Origin: Methanobacteriota archaeon
GTDB lineage: Bacteria; Bacteroidota; Bacteroidia; Flavobacteriales_D; Sanyastnellaceae
Assembly: GCA_002723115.1 (NCBI GenBank)
Contig: PBNL01000011.1
Span: forward strand, 1-59,765
Direction of reading: 5' to 3'
DNA: 59,765 nucleotides
Positions 41,622 to 49,434 of the stretch are shown here, piece after piece. The stretch's first letter is position 1. Every line of letters begins with the position of its first letter. The position numbers were made by a program, and so were the translations under genes. Below the pieces are notes generated by a model. That model was not told the DNA's origin. It worked only from the letters and a program-made list of their open reading frames with translations, and searched no databases.

Positions 41622-42806
41622 TCAATGATGTGGTTCTTGCGTCGCTTCTGAAAAGTAGATAGCGGCAAGTAGTGTGAATACGTATGCTTGAAGGAACGCT
41701 ACTAGCAACTCCAAGAAATACATGAATATCATAAATAGTGTCGAGAACACCCCTATACCTATTCCTCCAGCAGCTCCGTAACTGTTGTTGAAAATGAAGA
41801 TAAGGCTCACAAAAGAGAGTATAATAATGTGTCCTGCTGACATGTTCGCTGTTAAACGAATCATAAGAACCGTTGGTTTAAGGAAGATTCCAAAAATCTC
41901 AATAGGCACTACAATAAGCTTTACAAGGTTAGGCACTCCTGGAGGCCATACAAGGTGGCCCCAGTAATGTTTGTTTCCATTTATAGTAGTAATAACAAAC
42001 ACAAGTGTTGCTAACACGATCGTTACCCCCAGTGTTCCTGTAATATTAAACCCTCCTGCAAACGGAATTAACCCTAATAGGTTACAACCAACAATAAAGA
42101 AGAATGTCGTTAAAAGGAATGGCACAAATTTGTCGGCCTTCCCTTTTCCAATAATCGGGTATGCAATGTCGTCTCTAACAAACAAAACCAATGGTTCTAG
42201 GAAGTTAGCCAACCCTGTTGGTGCTTTCCCTGGTCTTCTTGAGTAGCTCTTTGCAGCGGCTCTTAACATGAAAATCAAAAGCGTTAAAATCAACAGCATT
42301 CCAAACACCGACTTAGTGATTGAAATATCCCAAATGCTTAACACTTCTCCATGCTCATCGTGTGCTGAAACCCCGTTCTCATCTTTAGTGTACTCAACAC
42401 CCGTAGAAGGTCCTGTAGCGTGTGTAGGTCCATGCCCTCCATGACCGCCGTGCTCACCATGAAAGGCGCTGCTCATAAAAACATCTAACCCCCTTCCTTC
42501 AACATAAATGATCATCGGTAGTGGCGCAGATACATCTCCAAAAAAGTGGATCTCATTTGCGTCAGCAATGTGGTGCATAATAAAGTCTCCAGCTACAAAC
42601 TTTTCTTCGTGGTGCTCACCATGAGGGTCTTCGTGCGCTACCTCGTGAGAATCGTTATTCTCTTCTTGATGTTTTGAATTGTGAGCATCCGATTGAACCT
42701 GCTCGCCGTGGTGCTCATCACCATGGCTTTCGTGTTGAGAAATCGCCGCTAGAGGAGCTGCGAAAACCAATGCTACAATAATGAGTCTAGCTATGTGTCG
42801 AATCAT
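41622..42806 (-). CDS. atpB: ATP synthase Fo subunit a, with His-rich N-terminal extension
   Basis: 394 aa from ATG 42806, longer than the about 270 aa of E. coli. A signal-peptide-like start (A-R-L-I-I-V-A-L-V-F-A-A-P-L-A-A) is followed by a strongly His/Glu-rich segment to residue 75, then a second His/Gly cluster near 115-125. The membrane domain then begins. The proton-path arginine lies in L-M-I-R-L-T-A-N-M-S-A-G-H. An ATG 33 nt upstream (42839) would spoil the signal and is rejected. The extension probably lies in the periplasm. Confidence 0.94.
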   Translation of the reverse strand: MIRHIARLIIVALVFAAPLAAISQHESHGDEHHGEQVQSDAHNSKHQEENNDSHEVAHEDPHGEHHEEKFVAGDFIMHHIADANEIHFFGDVSAPLPMIIYVEGRGLDVFMSSAFHGEHGGHGGHGPTHATGPSTGVEYTKDENGVSAHDEHGEVLSIWDISITKSVFGMLLILTLLIFMLRAAAKSYSRRPGKAPTGLANFLEPLVLFVRDDIAYPIIGKGKADKFVPFLLTTFFFIVGCNLLGLIPFAGGFNITGTLGVTIVLATLVFVITTINGNKHYWGHLVWPPGVPNLVKLIVVPIEIFGIFLKPTVLMIRLTANMSAGHIIILSFVSLIFIFNNSYGAAGGIGIGVFSTLFMIFMYFLELLVAFLQAYVFTLLAAIYFSEATQEPHH

Positions 42807-42836
42807 TGTCCTAATTAAGGGGTCGAAAAACCGGTG

Positions 42837-42844
42837 CAAAAATA
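42837..42844 (-). promoter_or_regulatory. Candidate -7 element for the atpB-G block
   Basis: TATTTTTG (minus strand) is an exact TAnnTTTG match in the 79-nt gap before atpB, about 30 nt upstream of its ATG. No TTG at the right -33 distance. It would let the structural genes be transcribed apart from porW and bactofilin. Confidence 0.45.
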
Positions 42845-42885
42845 CACATAAGTTTTTCTAGAATCGTTGAAAAGTTTAATTTCTT

Positions 42886-43254
42886 TTACCCTTTTCTTAT
42901 AATCTTATTTGTCCCTAGAACAAAAAGCGCTGAGTTGCATACAAACACTGCGAAAACACCTAATGCAAACTTTGTCTTTTCCGGCATGCCCGTGACCAAA
43001 TAAACAGTGATAATACCAAGTGTAATAAACATTTTTGAGGCAGTCATTCCATTAACCATAACTGAAAAACCAAGGGGCGACGAATTTTGGGCTTTCTTTA
43101 ACCATATCCCAAACAAAATATTTAACAGCGAATAGAAGGCCACCACACCCACCCACAAAGGTGTTGATCCTAGGTTATAAAACGCTGGGGTTAAATTGGT
43201 GATGATTAAAACCGCCACTGCTAATAGCAGAGATTTAATCGCGTAAGTTTTCAT
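42886..43254 (-). CDS. AtpI-position four-helix membrane protein
   Basis: 122 aa with four hydrophobic segments (about 7-25, 33-52, 68-88, 95-114). The place directly before atpB and the size fit the UncI/AtpI type assembly factor, though sequence likeness is weak by eye. Its start overlaps the AtpZ-like gene (ATGA). Confidence 0.65.
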   Translation of the reverse strand: MKTYAIKSLLLAVAVLIITNLTPAFYNLGSTPLWVGVVAFYSLLNILFGIWLKKAQNSSPLGFSVMVNGMTASKMFITLGIITVYLVTGMPEKTKFALGVFAVFVCNSALFVLGTNKIIRKG

Positions 43255-43463
43255 CCCTCTTGTTTTCTCAAACTTTTAACAACAGTCCACATACCCAAAG
43301 CCAAACCCAATAGCGCACCACACGCAGTTCCTAAGGGTTTTTCTAAATTTAAATGATCGTCAAGCTTTCTTCCTCCAATTGCTCCAAGTCCGATTGACGC
43401 ACCAAGGGTGGCACCTAGGCCCATAAATTTCAGCGCTTTATTTACCGCTTTTTTATGCTTCAA
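43251..43463 (-). CDS. AtpZ/AtpI family protein
   Basis: 70 aa. Two membrane segments form a hairpin around G-G-R-K-L-D-D-H-L-N, the pattern of the short AtpZ/AtpI family (helix, basic-acidic loop, G-x-x-x-G-L-x-L-G helix). It may help assemble the c ring or carry Mg2+/Ca2+, as proposed for the family. It overlaps bactofilin by 11 nt. Confidence 0.8.
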   Translation of the reverse strand: MKHKKAVNKALKFMGLGATLGASIGLGAIGGRKLDDHLNLEKPLGTACGALLGLALGMWTVVKSLRKQEG

Positions 43464-43926
43464 CCTTTTGTTTTTGGTCTGACTCCGACGGGATGTGTGA
43501 TGACTTCAGCGATGCCATCGCAGCCTCCTTGGACGCAGTCTTCTGCATCTTCTTAGCTGGCTTCTCTTCAGCCACTCCCATTCTAAATGTACCAAGAGCT
43601 TTTGCTCCTGCTTCTACACTAAGTTGGCCGTAGTACAAATCTCCTTGAACAGTAGATGTGGCTTTCATTGCTAGAAGCTCTAAAACTGTTACCTCGCCCT
43701 CAAGAACGCCTTCAACATCACAACACAAGCAGTGTACGGTTCCTTGCACTTTTCCTTTGGGTCCAACAACAAGCCTTCCTTTGGTAATAAGCTCCCCTGT
43801 AAATTCTCCGTCTATTCTAAGGTTGCTTTCACTGCGAATCACCCCCTCAATAACAGTGCCTTCTACAATTCTATTAATGTTATCCATATTGTTTGATGCT
43901 GTTGATCGACTTCTTGAACCTATCAT
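43453..43926 (-). CDS. Bactofilin (polymer-forming cytoskeletal protein)
   Basis: 157 aa. A central beta-helix domain of regularly spaced Gly and hydrophobic residues (about 22-115: I-E-G-V-I-R-S-E-S-N-L-R-I-D-G-E-F, then K-G-R-L-V-V-G) has short disordered ends, and the C-terminal tail is Lys/Ser-rich. Bactofilins polymerise without nucleotide and shape cells or anchor wall enzymes. It is coupled by ATGA to porW upstream. Confidence 0.92.
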   Translation of the reverse strand: MIGSRSRSTASNNMDNINRIVEGTVIEGVIRSESNLRIDGEFTGELITKGRLVVGPKGKVQGTVHCLCCDVEGVLEGEVTVLELLAMKATSTVQGDLYYGQLSVEAGAKALGTFRMGVAEEKPAKKMQKTASKEAAMASLKSSHIPSESDQKQKVEA

Positions 43927-46604
43927 GGCTTTTTGTTTGATTTTTCCGAAAGATAGTGTTCATTGAAGAAATCTGTATACCCTTCTATGTCCTTGTTTTT
44001 AAAAAGTTCTATATAGTTTGAGCTACTGATAATAAACATGTTATATCCGCCTGAGTTTACATCTATCAACATCTCTCTGTTTCCTGTGTAAACCGTGTAG
44101 TAATCCATTGCCTTTGCTTTTCCGCTGAATGATTTAACCAAAACAATTTGGTCTGTTCTGTTCAACAAGTTGCTGGTTACTCGAAGCCTGTGGCTGTTAA
44201 AATACTCTTTGTTAAAATCTGACGACTTTGCTTTTACCTGCTCGTTGTTGTTTGTCTCAACCGGAACTAAAACAGCGAAATAGTGATCTTTCTCGTCGTT
44301 AACCTCAAACGCCGACGGCTCTTTTTCTTCTTTAGGCTCGCCTTCAATTTTACCCCCAAGGCTAACCCCTAGCTGCCTTAAAAGGTCGTTTGCATATTCC
44401 GCCTCCTCTGTATCTGGACAGTTAACTTTGATTTCTTTAAGAGCAAAAAAGTATGGGTCTCTATCTCCTGTATAGCTGGTCAACCCGCCTACACACTGAG
44501 CTGCCAACAATTCGTATTTGCAAAGGAGTTGGTTGTTAGGCCTTTCCTCCAAAACAGCCTCTATGTCAATAAGTGTGTTCTGGTAGTCTTTTGCATAAAA
44601 CCTTGCTAAAAATCCTTCGTAAGCAACTCTCTCAATCTCATAAGCCTCTTCTTCTTCGTCCTTAAAATCTGGGTTCTCTATCAATCGCGCCCACTCAGAA
44701 CCCGGGTAGTTTGTTACGACAAATTCCTGCCAATAAAGCGAATTACATGTTTCGCAATACGGGTTTTCATATTCCTCTTCAACCTCTCTTTGAAGGTATG
44801 TTCTAAACAGCTGGTAAGCAGCTGTTGGGTGGTATGCGCTACTGTCCATTCTGTCTAACAACTCAGACCAAATATTTACAGACTCCTCTAAATCCGAAAG
44901 CTTTTCTCTATAATCTAGCCCCGCATTGTAATAAGCTTCAGCCAACACCCCCAGAGCTTCAGCTCTCTCATCGTCTTCACAAGGAAGCTCGTCCAACATC
45001 TCTTCAACGGTTGGAAGGTTTGCTGGGTCAAACGGGTCAAGGGCTTCTTGTTGTTGTTGTTCTTGGTTTTCTTCCTCTTCCTCGTCTGCAAACACGTCTG
45101 AAATTTTGTTTATCCTCCTCCAGTGATCTTCTAAAACTCTGTCTCCCCAAAAGTCTTGGAAGTTTTGCATCCCCCCTACTTTTAATGCTGCGTTGTAAGG
45201 CCAAAACATTCCCTCGCCAGAATTTCCCGCCTCAGCTAACGCCGCTTCTTGAGCGGACTCGTGTTCCTCTCTTTGTCTTTCTAGATCGTCTGCCATCTCG
45301 TCCCAAAGCCTTTCAATATACCTTTCTCTCTCCAGCTCATCCATTGAGCACAACTCTAGAAGGCTGTCTTGTTCTTCAATTATCCTAAGGTTGCCAACCA
45401 GATCTGTTAGGTTAGAGGCCAAATCCTCAACCTCCTCTCTCCTTTCGTTTTCTTCCGGCATGTGAACAAGCGCGCTATCGTAATATGCTTGTGCCACTTC
45501 GTAATGAAGGTCTTCCATATGAAGGTCCGCTAGCCTCAAATAGCTTTTTCCTAGTTGGCGAGAGTTTCCCTGGCTTGTGTATATCGATCTTTCTAGATAA
45601 TGTATGCCTTCGTTGCGCATCCTGTCTTCAAGAGCTACGCCAGCAAGCGCATAATAGATCTGATCTAAGTATTCCTCGTTTTTTTTGTTGTTGAGCATTT
45701 TTTCGAGCAGCTCAACTATAGCCTCACTGCTTCCTCCTTTGCGCTCATAAGCCATCGCTTGTTGTATGTTGGCTTGAAACTCTAGCTCATACGGAACCCT
45801 CATGTTGGCTACAACGCTAAACGTTTCTATCGCGGCCTCGCTGTCCCCCGTTTCTCTTTGCAATTGAGCTAACACAAAAAGCGGCCTAGCTTTTTCCTTT
45901 TTCTTTTTAATAAGCTCAATCGCGTCTTCAAGTGTGTTTGCAGCTGCCTCGTAATTGCCTTGGCTTATGTGGTATTGTGTAAACACATAACCAACATGAA
46001 TGCCCACCTCTTCAGAAACGTCTCTGTAATTTTCTGCTTTATGTAGGATGTTTTTGGCTTTTACAAACTCTTCTTTTTTAAGATAAATTCTCCCCAGCCA
46101 ACTGTATGCCCAGGCTTGAGCGTCGTCTGTGTCTACAGTCCTTCCTAAATACATGAAAATCTCCTCTGCCTTAGCGTAGTCTTCTTTGTAGTAGTAGGCC
46201 TTGCCAATCACCATGTAATTGTCATCTATCCACTTATTGAGCTCGGGTCTTTTAAAATACTTTCTATCTCTTTTAGAGGCGTTGATTGTGTGTTGGTCTA
46301 CAACTTTGGAGCTTTTCTCGATCGCTCTTTCCATAAGTGGGTAAACCTGTTGAGCAGACTCATCGTCTGTGTCTAGATAAAGCGGTAGTATTTCATCCCA
46401 ATTTGGTTCGTAAAGAGACTCGATCTTTTCATCAGCTTCTCTTAATGCTTCTGATGCATAAAAGAATCCATTAAACCTCGCTTGTGTGTTGTGGTAAACC
46501 CTGTATGCGCGCCCATCCCTTTTTGTCGTACAGGCCTGCACGGCAGATACTGCCAGTATTGTGGCTAAAATCTTAAAGGTTGTCGAAGACACTAGTTGTC
46601 GCAT
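43923..46604 (-). CDS. porW: Type IX secretion system lipoprotein PorW/SprE
   Basis: 893 aa from ATG 46604. Lipobox A-V-Q-A-C with C25, then the conserved Y-H-N-T-Q-A-R-F-N-G-F-F-Y-A motif. Tetratricopeptide repeats fill about residues 130-420 (for example A-Y-Y-Y-K-E-D-Y-A-K-A-E-E-I-F). An acidic/Gln-rich stretch lies near 500-525, more helical repeats follow, and there is a C-terminal domain. PorW links the outer-membrane PorK/N ring to the Sov translocon, and SprE is needed for gliding and secretion in Flavobacterium. First gene of the run into bactofilin and the ATP synthase genes. Confidence 0.9.
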   Translation of the reverse strand: MRQLVSSTTFKILATILAVSAVQACTTKRDGRAYRVYHNTQARFNGFFYASEALREADEKIESLYEPNWDEILPLYLDTDDESAQQVYPLMERAIEKSSKVVDQHTINASKRDRKYFKRPELNKWIDDNYMVIGKAYYYKEDYAKAEEIFMYLGRTVDTDDAQAWAYSWLGRIYLKKEEFVKAKNILHKAENYRDVSEEVGIHVGYVFTQYHISQGNYEAAANTLEDAIELIKKKKEKARPLFVLAQLQRETGDSEAAIETFSVVANMRVPYELEFQANIQQAMAYERKGGSSEAIVELLEKMLNNKKNEEYLDQIYYALAGVALEDRMRNEGIHYLERSIYTSQGNSRQLGKSYLRLADLHMEDLHYEVAQAYYDSALVHMPEENERREEVEDLASNLTDLVGNLRIIEEQDSLLELCSMDELERERYIERLWDEMADDLERQREEHESAQEAALAEAGNSGEGMFWPYNAALKVGGMQNFQDFWGDRVLEDHWRRINKISDVFADEEEEENQEQQQQEALDPFDPANLPTVEEMLDELPCEDDERAEALGVLAEAYYNAGLDYREKLSDLEESVNIWSELLDRMDSSAYHPTAAYQLFRTYLQREVEEEYENPYCETCNSLYWQEFVVTNYPGSEWARLIENPDFKDEEEEAYEIERVAYEGFLARFYAKDYQNTLIDIEAVLEERPNNQLLCKYELLAAQCVGGLTSYTGDRDPYFFALKEIKVNCPDTEEAEYANDLLRQLGVSLGGKIEGEPKEEKEPSAFEVNDEKDHYFAVLVPVETNNNEQVKAKSSDFNKEYFNSHRLRVTSNLLNRTDQIVLVKSFSGKAKAMDYYTVYTGNREMLIDVNSGGYNMFIISSSNYIELFKNKDIEGYTDFFNEHYLSEKSNKKP

Positions 46605-46628
46605 CAATTAGTTGAAACGTAGAAGTGG

Positions 46629-46636
46629 CAAAATTA
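46629..46636 (-). promoter_or_regulatory. Candidate -7 element for porW
   Basis: TAATTTTG on the minus strand, an exact TAnnTTTG match with a predicted leader of about 21 nt. No clear -33 TTG. Confidence 0.4.
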
Positions 46637-46701
46637 TTGGATTCTACCTAGTCTTTTACAGTTTCCTTTACTCTTGTTCACTATTGCACGATATTCGCGT
46701 T

Positions 46702-47565
46702 GTGTCACAACAAGAAAACGAAAAACAAACAAGCAAATTTTGGCGCCATCGCTTCAGGATTACGGTCCAAGAAGAGAGCACTTTCCAAGAAAGAAAAGCT
46801 TTTTTACTTTCTGGCAGGCGCATTGTTGCAATCGTTTCGGGGTGTGTCTTGGGGGTTGTTTTAATCACGTATTTTGCTATCGCTCAGACTCCGTTAACTA
46901 AATTTCTTGTTCCTGGATATGTTGCTCAGACCTATCACGACGATGCTAGGTTGGCAAAGGAGCAGGCTGATAGCGCGCTGTTGAAGCTTCGGTTACACGA
47001 AAAATATTTATCATCAATCAAGACAATTTTAGATGGCGGGGTTCCTGATTTTGAGGGGGTAGCTAGCTTAGATAGTGTTGCTCTTAGTTCTTCTAGCCTA
47101 CCTGGCGCTGGTGTTGGGGATCGGGGTTTAAGAACCCGGATTGAGAAAGAGGATAGGTTTGCTTTGAAGAAAAGCGGTCCTGACGTTGGTGGTGAGGTTG
47201 GTTTTAGTTTTTCACCACTCAACGGTGTTGTTTCTGATGGCTTTGATTTGGGGCGTGGACACATTGGTGTTGACATCGTTGCTGCAGAGGGTGAGTTAAT
47301 ACACTCTGTTGACGACGGCGCAGTAATAATATCAACATATACTGCTGAAAACGGATATGTAGTCGTTGTTCAGCATAATAACAACAGGCTCTCAGTATAC
47401 AAACACAACTCGTCCTTGTTAAAGGAGGTTGGAGATGTTGTTTTGGCTGGAGATCCTATTGCAGCCGTTGGGTCTTCTGGACACGAAAGCACCGGGCCCC
47501 ACCTACATTTTGAGTGGTGGGTAAAGGGGCGGCCAATTGACCCCGCTCCTTGGTTAGGAGAATAG
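46702..47565 (+). CDS. M23 family metallopeptidase (LytM-type)
   Basis: About 287 aa from GTG 46702. One membrane helix lies near residues 40-60, followed by a periplasmic coiled part (D-A-R-L-A-K-E-Q-A-D). The C-terminal LytM domain has the zinc ligands in G-H-I-G-V-D and H-L-H-F-E, so it should be an active peptidoglycan endopeptidase. An in-frame TTG at 46612 would add an unlikely hydrophobic-Cys segment and cross the porW promoter. The start is therefore uncertain. Its end overlaps the PfkB gene by 12 nt. Confidence 0.88.
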   Translation: MSQQENEKQTSKFWRHRFRITVQEESTFQERKAFLLSGRRIVAIVSGCVLGVVLITYFAIAQTPLTKFLVPGYVAQTYHDDARLAKEQADSALLKLRLHEKYLSSIKTILDGGVPDFEGVASLDSVALSSSSLPGAGVGDRGLRTRIEKEDRFALKKSGPDVGGEVGFSFSPLNGVVSDGFDLGRGHIGVDIVAAEGELIHSVDDGAVIISTYTAENGYVVVVQHNNNRLSVYKHNSSLLKEVGDVVLAGDPIAAVGSSGHESTGPHLHFEWWVKGRPIDPAPWLGE

Positions 47566-48477
47566 AGGGTTTGCTAACGACATTTCTTGAAGCTCTGCCG
47601 CTCTTGATTTCCACTCTGTTTCATTAAGAGAAAACAACCTTTCTGTTCCAAAAGCTTCGCACGTGAATGAAGCAAGAACAGCCCCTGCGACGATCGCTTG
47701 TTTTTTGTTTTCCCACGAAGAACTGTTTTTGTTGGTTAAAAAACCTATAAACCCTCCCGCAAAAGTATCTCCCGCACCTGTTGGGTCAACAACCTGGTCT
47801 AGCGGGTATGCTGGGGCAAAGAACTTTTTTCCACCTTCAAACATTATGGCTCCGTGCTCACCTTTTTTTATAACAACCGTTTCGGGACCCATCTCATGAA
47901 TGATTTTGGCCGCAATAGAAAGTGAGTCTTGTCCCGACAATTGTCTTGCTTCGTCGTCGTTTATCATTAATACGTTTACTCTCTTTATTACTTTTTTAAG
48001 ACTATCAAGAGCTATGTCCATCCAAAAATTCATTGTATCTAACACAACTATTTTGGGTGTGTTTTCTAATTGGTCTAACACTGAAGCTTGAACCGCTGGG
48101 TCAAGGTTGCCAAGCATAACAAAGTCTGTATTAACCGCTTCCTCTGGAACTTTGGGCTCCCAACCTTCTAGCACATTAAGTTCCTTCACAAGTGTGTCGC
48201 GGCCTATTAAATCATCGTGATATGACCCTTCCCAAAAAAAGCTTTTTCCCCCTTCAATTATTTTCAATCCGCTTTGATTCACACCTCTTAACCTGAGTTC
48301 GTCTAAAAAAGTCTGTGGAAAATCCTCTCCTATAACAGAAATTAATTCCTGGTTTTTTACAAAATGAGAGGCCGCCAAACAGATGTAGCTTGCAGCACCA
48401 CCCACAACCCTTTCCGCTGTTCCTGCTGGAGTTTTAATCGAATCGAACGCTACTGTACCTACGGCAATTAAAGACAT
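47554..48477 (-). CDS. PfkB family carbohydrate kinase
   Basis: 307 aa from ATG 48477. N-terminal G-T-V-A-F-D-S-I and V-G-G-A-A-S-Y-I-C-L-A-A-S-H, then the catalytic D-P-T-G-A-G-D-T-F-A-G-G anion-hole motif near residue 232. Adenosine-kinase or ribokinase-type substrate; the exact sugar cannot be told. Longer in-frame starts to 48564 cover the promoter region and are rejected. Confidence 0.9.
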   Translation of the reverse strand: MSLIAVGTVAFDSIKTPAGTAERVVGGAASYICLAASHFVKNQELISVIGEDFPQTFLDELRLRGVNQSGLKIIEGGKSFFWEGSYHDDLIGRDTLVKELNVLEGWEPKVPEEAVNTDFVMLGNLDPAVQASVLDQLENTPKIVVLDTMNFWMDIALDSLKKVIKRVNVLMINDDEARQLSGQDSLSIAAKIIHEMGPETVVIKKGEHGAIMFEGGKKFFAPAYPLDQVVDPTGAGDTFAGGFIGFLTNKNSSSWENKKQAIVAGAVLASFTCEAFGTERLFSLNETEWKSRAAELQEMSLANPLFS

Positions 48478-48516
48478 GTTGGTGTGTGTTGAGTGTGAAT
48501 TTTTTATTGAGTGATG

Positions 48517-48524
48517 CAAAAGTA
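48517..48524 (-). promoter_or_regulatory. Candidate -7 element for the PfkB kinase
   Basis: TACTTTTG on the minus strand, an exact match, with a leader of about 36 nt. It directly abuts the -33 TTG of the divergent tRNA-Asn promoter, so both polymerases cannot bind at once. Confidence 0.45.
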
Positions 48525-48555
48525 TTGTGTAAAGGGCTTCCTTTATGTATTTTTG
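48525..48555 (+). promoter_or_regulatory. Promoter of tRNA-Asn
   Basis: TTG 48525-48527, exactly 20 bp, then TATTTTTG 48548-48555: a full consensus match. The tRNA begins 16 nt further on. Confidence 0.75.
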
Positions 48556-48570
48556 CGCACCCAACTAAAT

Positions 48571-48644
48571 TCCTCCTTAGCTCAGTTGGTTAGAGCATCT
48601 GACTGTTAATCAGAGGGCCCTTGGTTCAAGTCCAAGAGGAGGAG
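48571..48644 (+). tRNA. tRNA-Asn (anticodon GTT)
   Basis: 74 nt. Acceptor stem TCCTCCT/AGGAGGA, anticodon stem TCTGA/TCAGA around CTGTTAA with GTT, T stem CTTGG/CCAAG around TTCAAGT, discriminator G. No CCA is encoded (GCAA follows). Confidence 0.96.
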
Positions 48645-48650
48645 CAAGTG

Positions 48651-48678
48651 AAAAGCCGCCTTAATAGGTGGCTTTTTT
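48651..48678. terminator. Bidirectional terminator between tRNA-Asn and the LytTR regulator
   Basis: Arms AAAAGCCGCC and GGTGGCTTTT form 10 pairs with one G-T and a TTAATA loop, followed by a run of six T. A-runs on the other side let it work for the regulator gene ending at 48684. Confidence 0.85.
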
Positions 48679-48683
48679 GTTGC

Positions 48684-49433
48684 CTACAACAGGTTAATCC
48701 TGTTCGCCAAAGACTCTTTATAAGACCCCCCAACAGGTATCTCTTTTTCAAGCCCCTCCATGGTGATGTTTGAATACTTTATACTTTCTATACTGTTTAA
48801 GTTCACGATATAAGACCTGTGAACCCTTAAAAATCTACTGTCGCTAAGTTTTCTTTCAATCTCTTTCATCGTGCTGTGGATGGTGTAGCTTTCTTTGCGA
48901 GTGTGCACCACCACATAGTCTTTTAAAGCTTCTACAAAAAGCAGGTCTTCGTGCTTAACATTCATAAGCCTGCTTCGGTTTTTAACAAACAAAATATCAG
49001 CCCCGTCTTTGTGTTCTGTAAGGCTTCTTAAAAAGTCCGCCTCGTGCTTAAGCTCTATTTCTTTAGTGTGCTTGTGAAGGGCCATTTCAACCGCGGCTTG
49101 TATGTCTGCCTCTTTAAATGGTTTTAAAATGTACCCGTGTGGTTCAGCTGTTTTTGCTGAAGCGAGGGTTCCTTCGTCAGCGTAGGCTGTTAAGAAAATT
49201 ACAGGAACATCAAGGTTTTTTTTGATTTCCTCAGCGGCAGCGATTCCGCTCATGTCGCCTTTTATCATGATGTCCATTAGACACAAGTCCGGCTTGTGTT
49301 CTAATGCGCTTTTAATTGCGTCTTCGCCATTGTCGGCTGTTGCAACCACGTTGTATCCCAAAGACGTTAAACACCTTTCTATGTCTTTCCTTACAATCGC
49401 CTCATCCTCAGTGACTAAAATATTTGCTGCCAT
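48684..49433 (-). CDS. LytTR-family response regulator
   Basis: 249 aa from ATG 49433. Receiver domain 4-120 with phospho-acceptor D54 in C-L-M-D-I-M, T-A-Y near 84 and the K-P-F switch lysine near 107. The LytTR DNA-binding domain covers about 150-248 (V-E-A-L-K-D-Y-V-V-V-H, F-L-R-V-H-R-S-Y-I-V-N). It starts 1 nt after the histidine kinase stop, so the pair forms a two-component system. Confidence 0.93.
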   Translation of the reverse strand: MAANILVTEDEAIVRKDIERCLTSLGYNVVATADNGEDAIKSALEHKPDLCLMDIMIKGDMSGIAAAEEIKKNLDVPVIFLTAYADEGTLASAKTAEPHGYILKPFKEADIQAAVEMALHKHTKEIELKHEADFLRSLTEHKDGADILFVKNRSRLMNVKHEDLLFVEALKDYVVVHTRKESYTIHSTMKEIERKLSDSRFLRVHRSYIVNLNSIESIKYSNITMEGLEKEIPVGGSYKESLANRINLL

Positions 49434-49434
49434 A

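Noticed and set aside
44825..45388. 187-codon open frame opposite porW
   Set aside because: It lies wholly antisense to a well-supported gene, has biased Leu/Pro/Ser content and no signal, motif or start context; a shadow frame.
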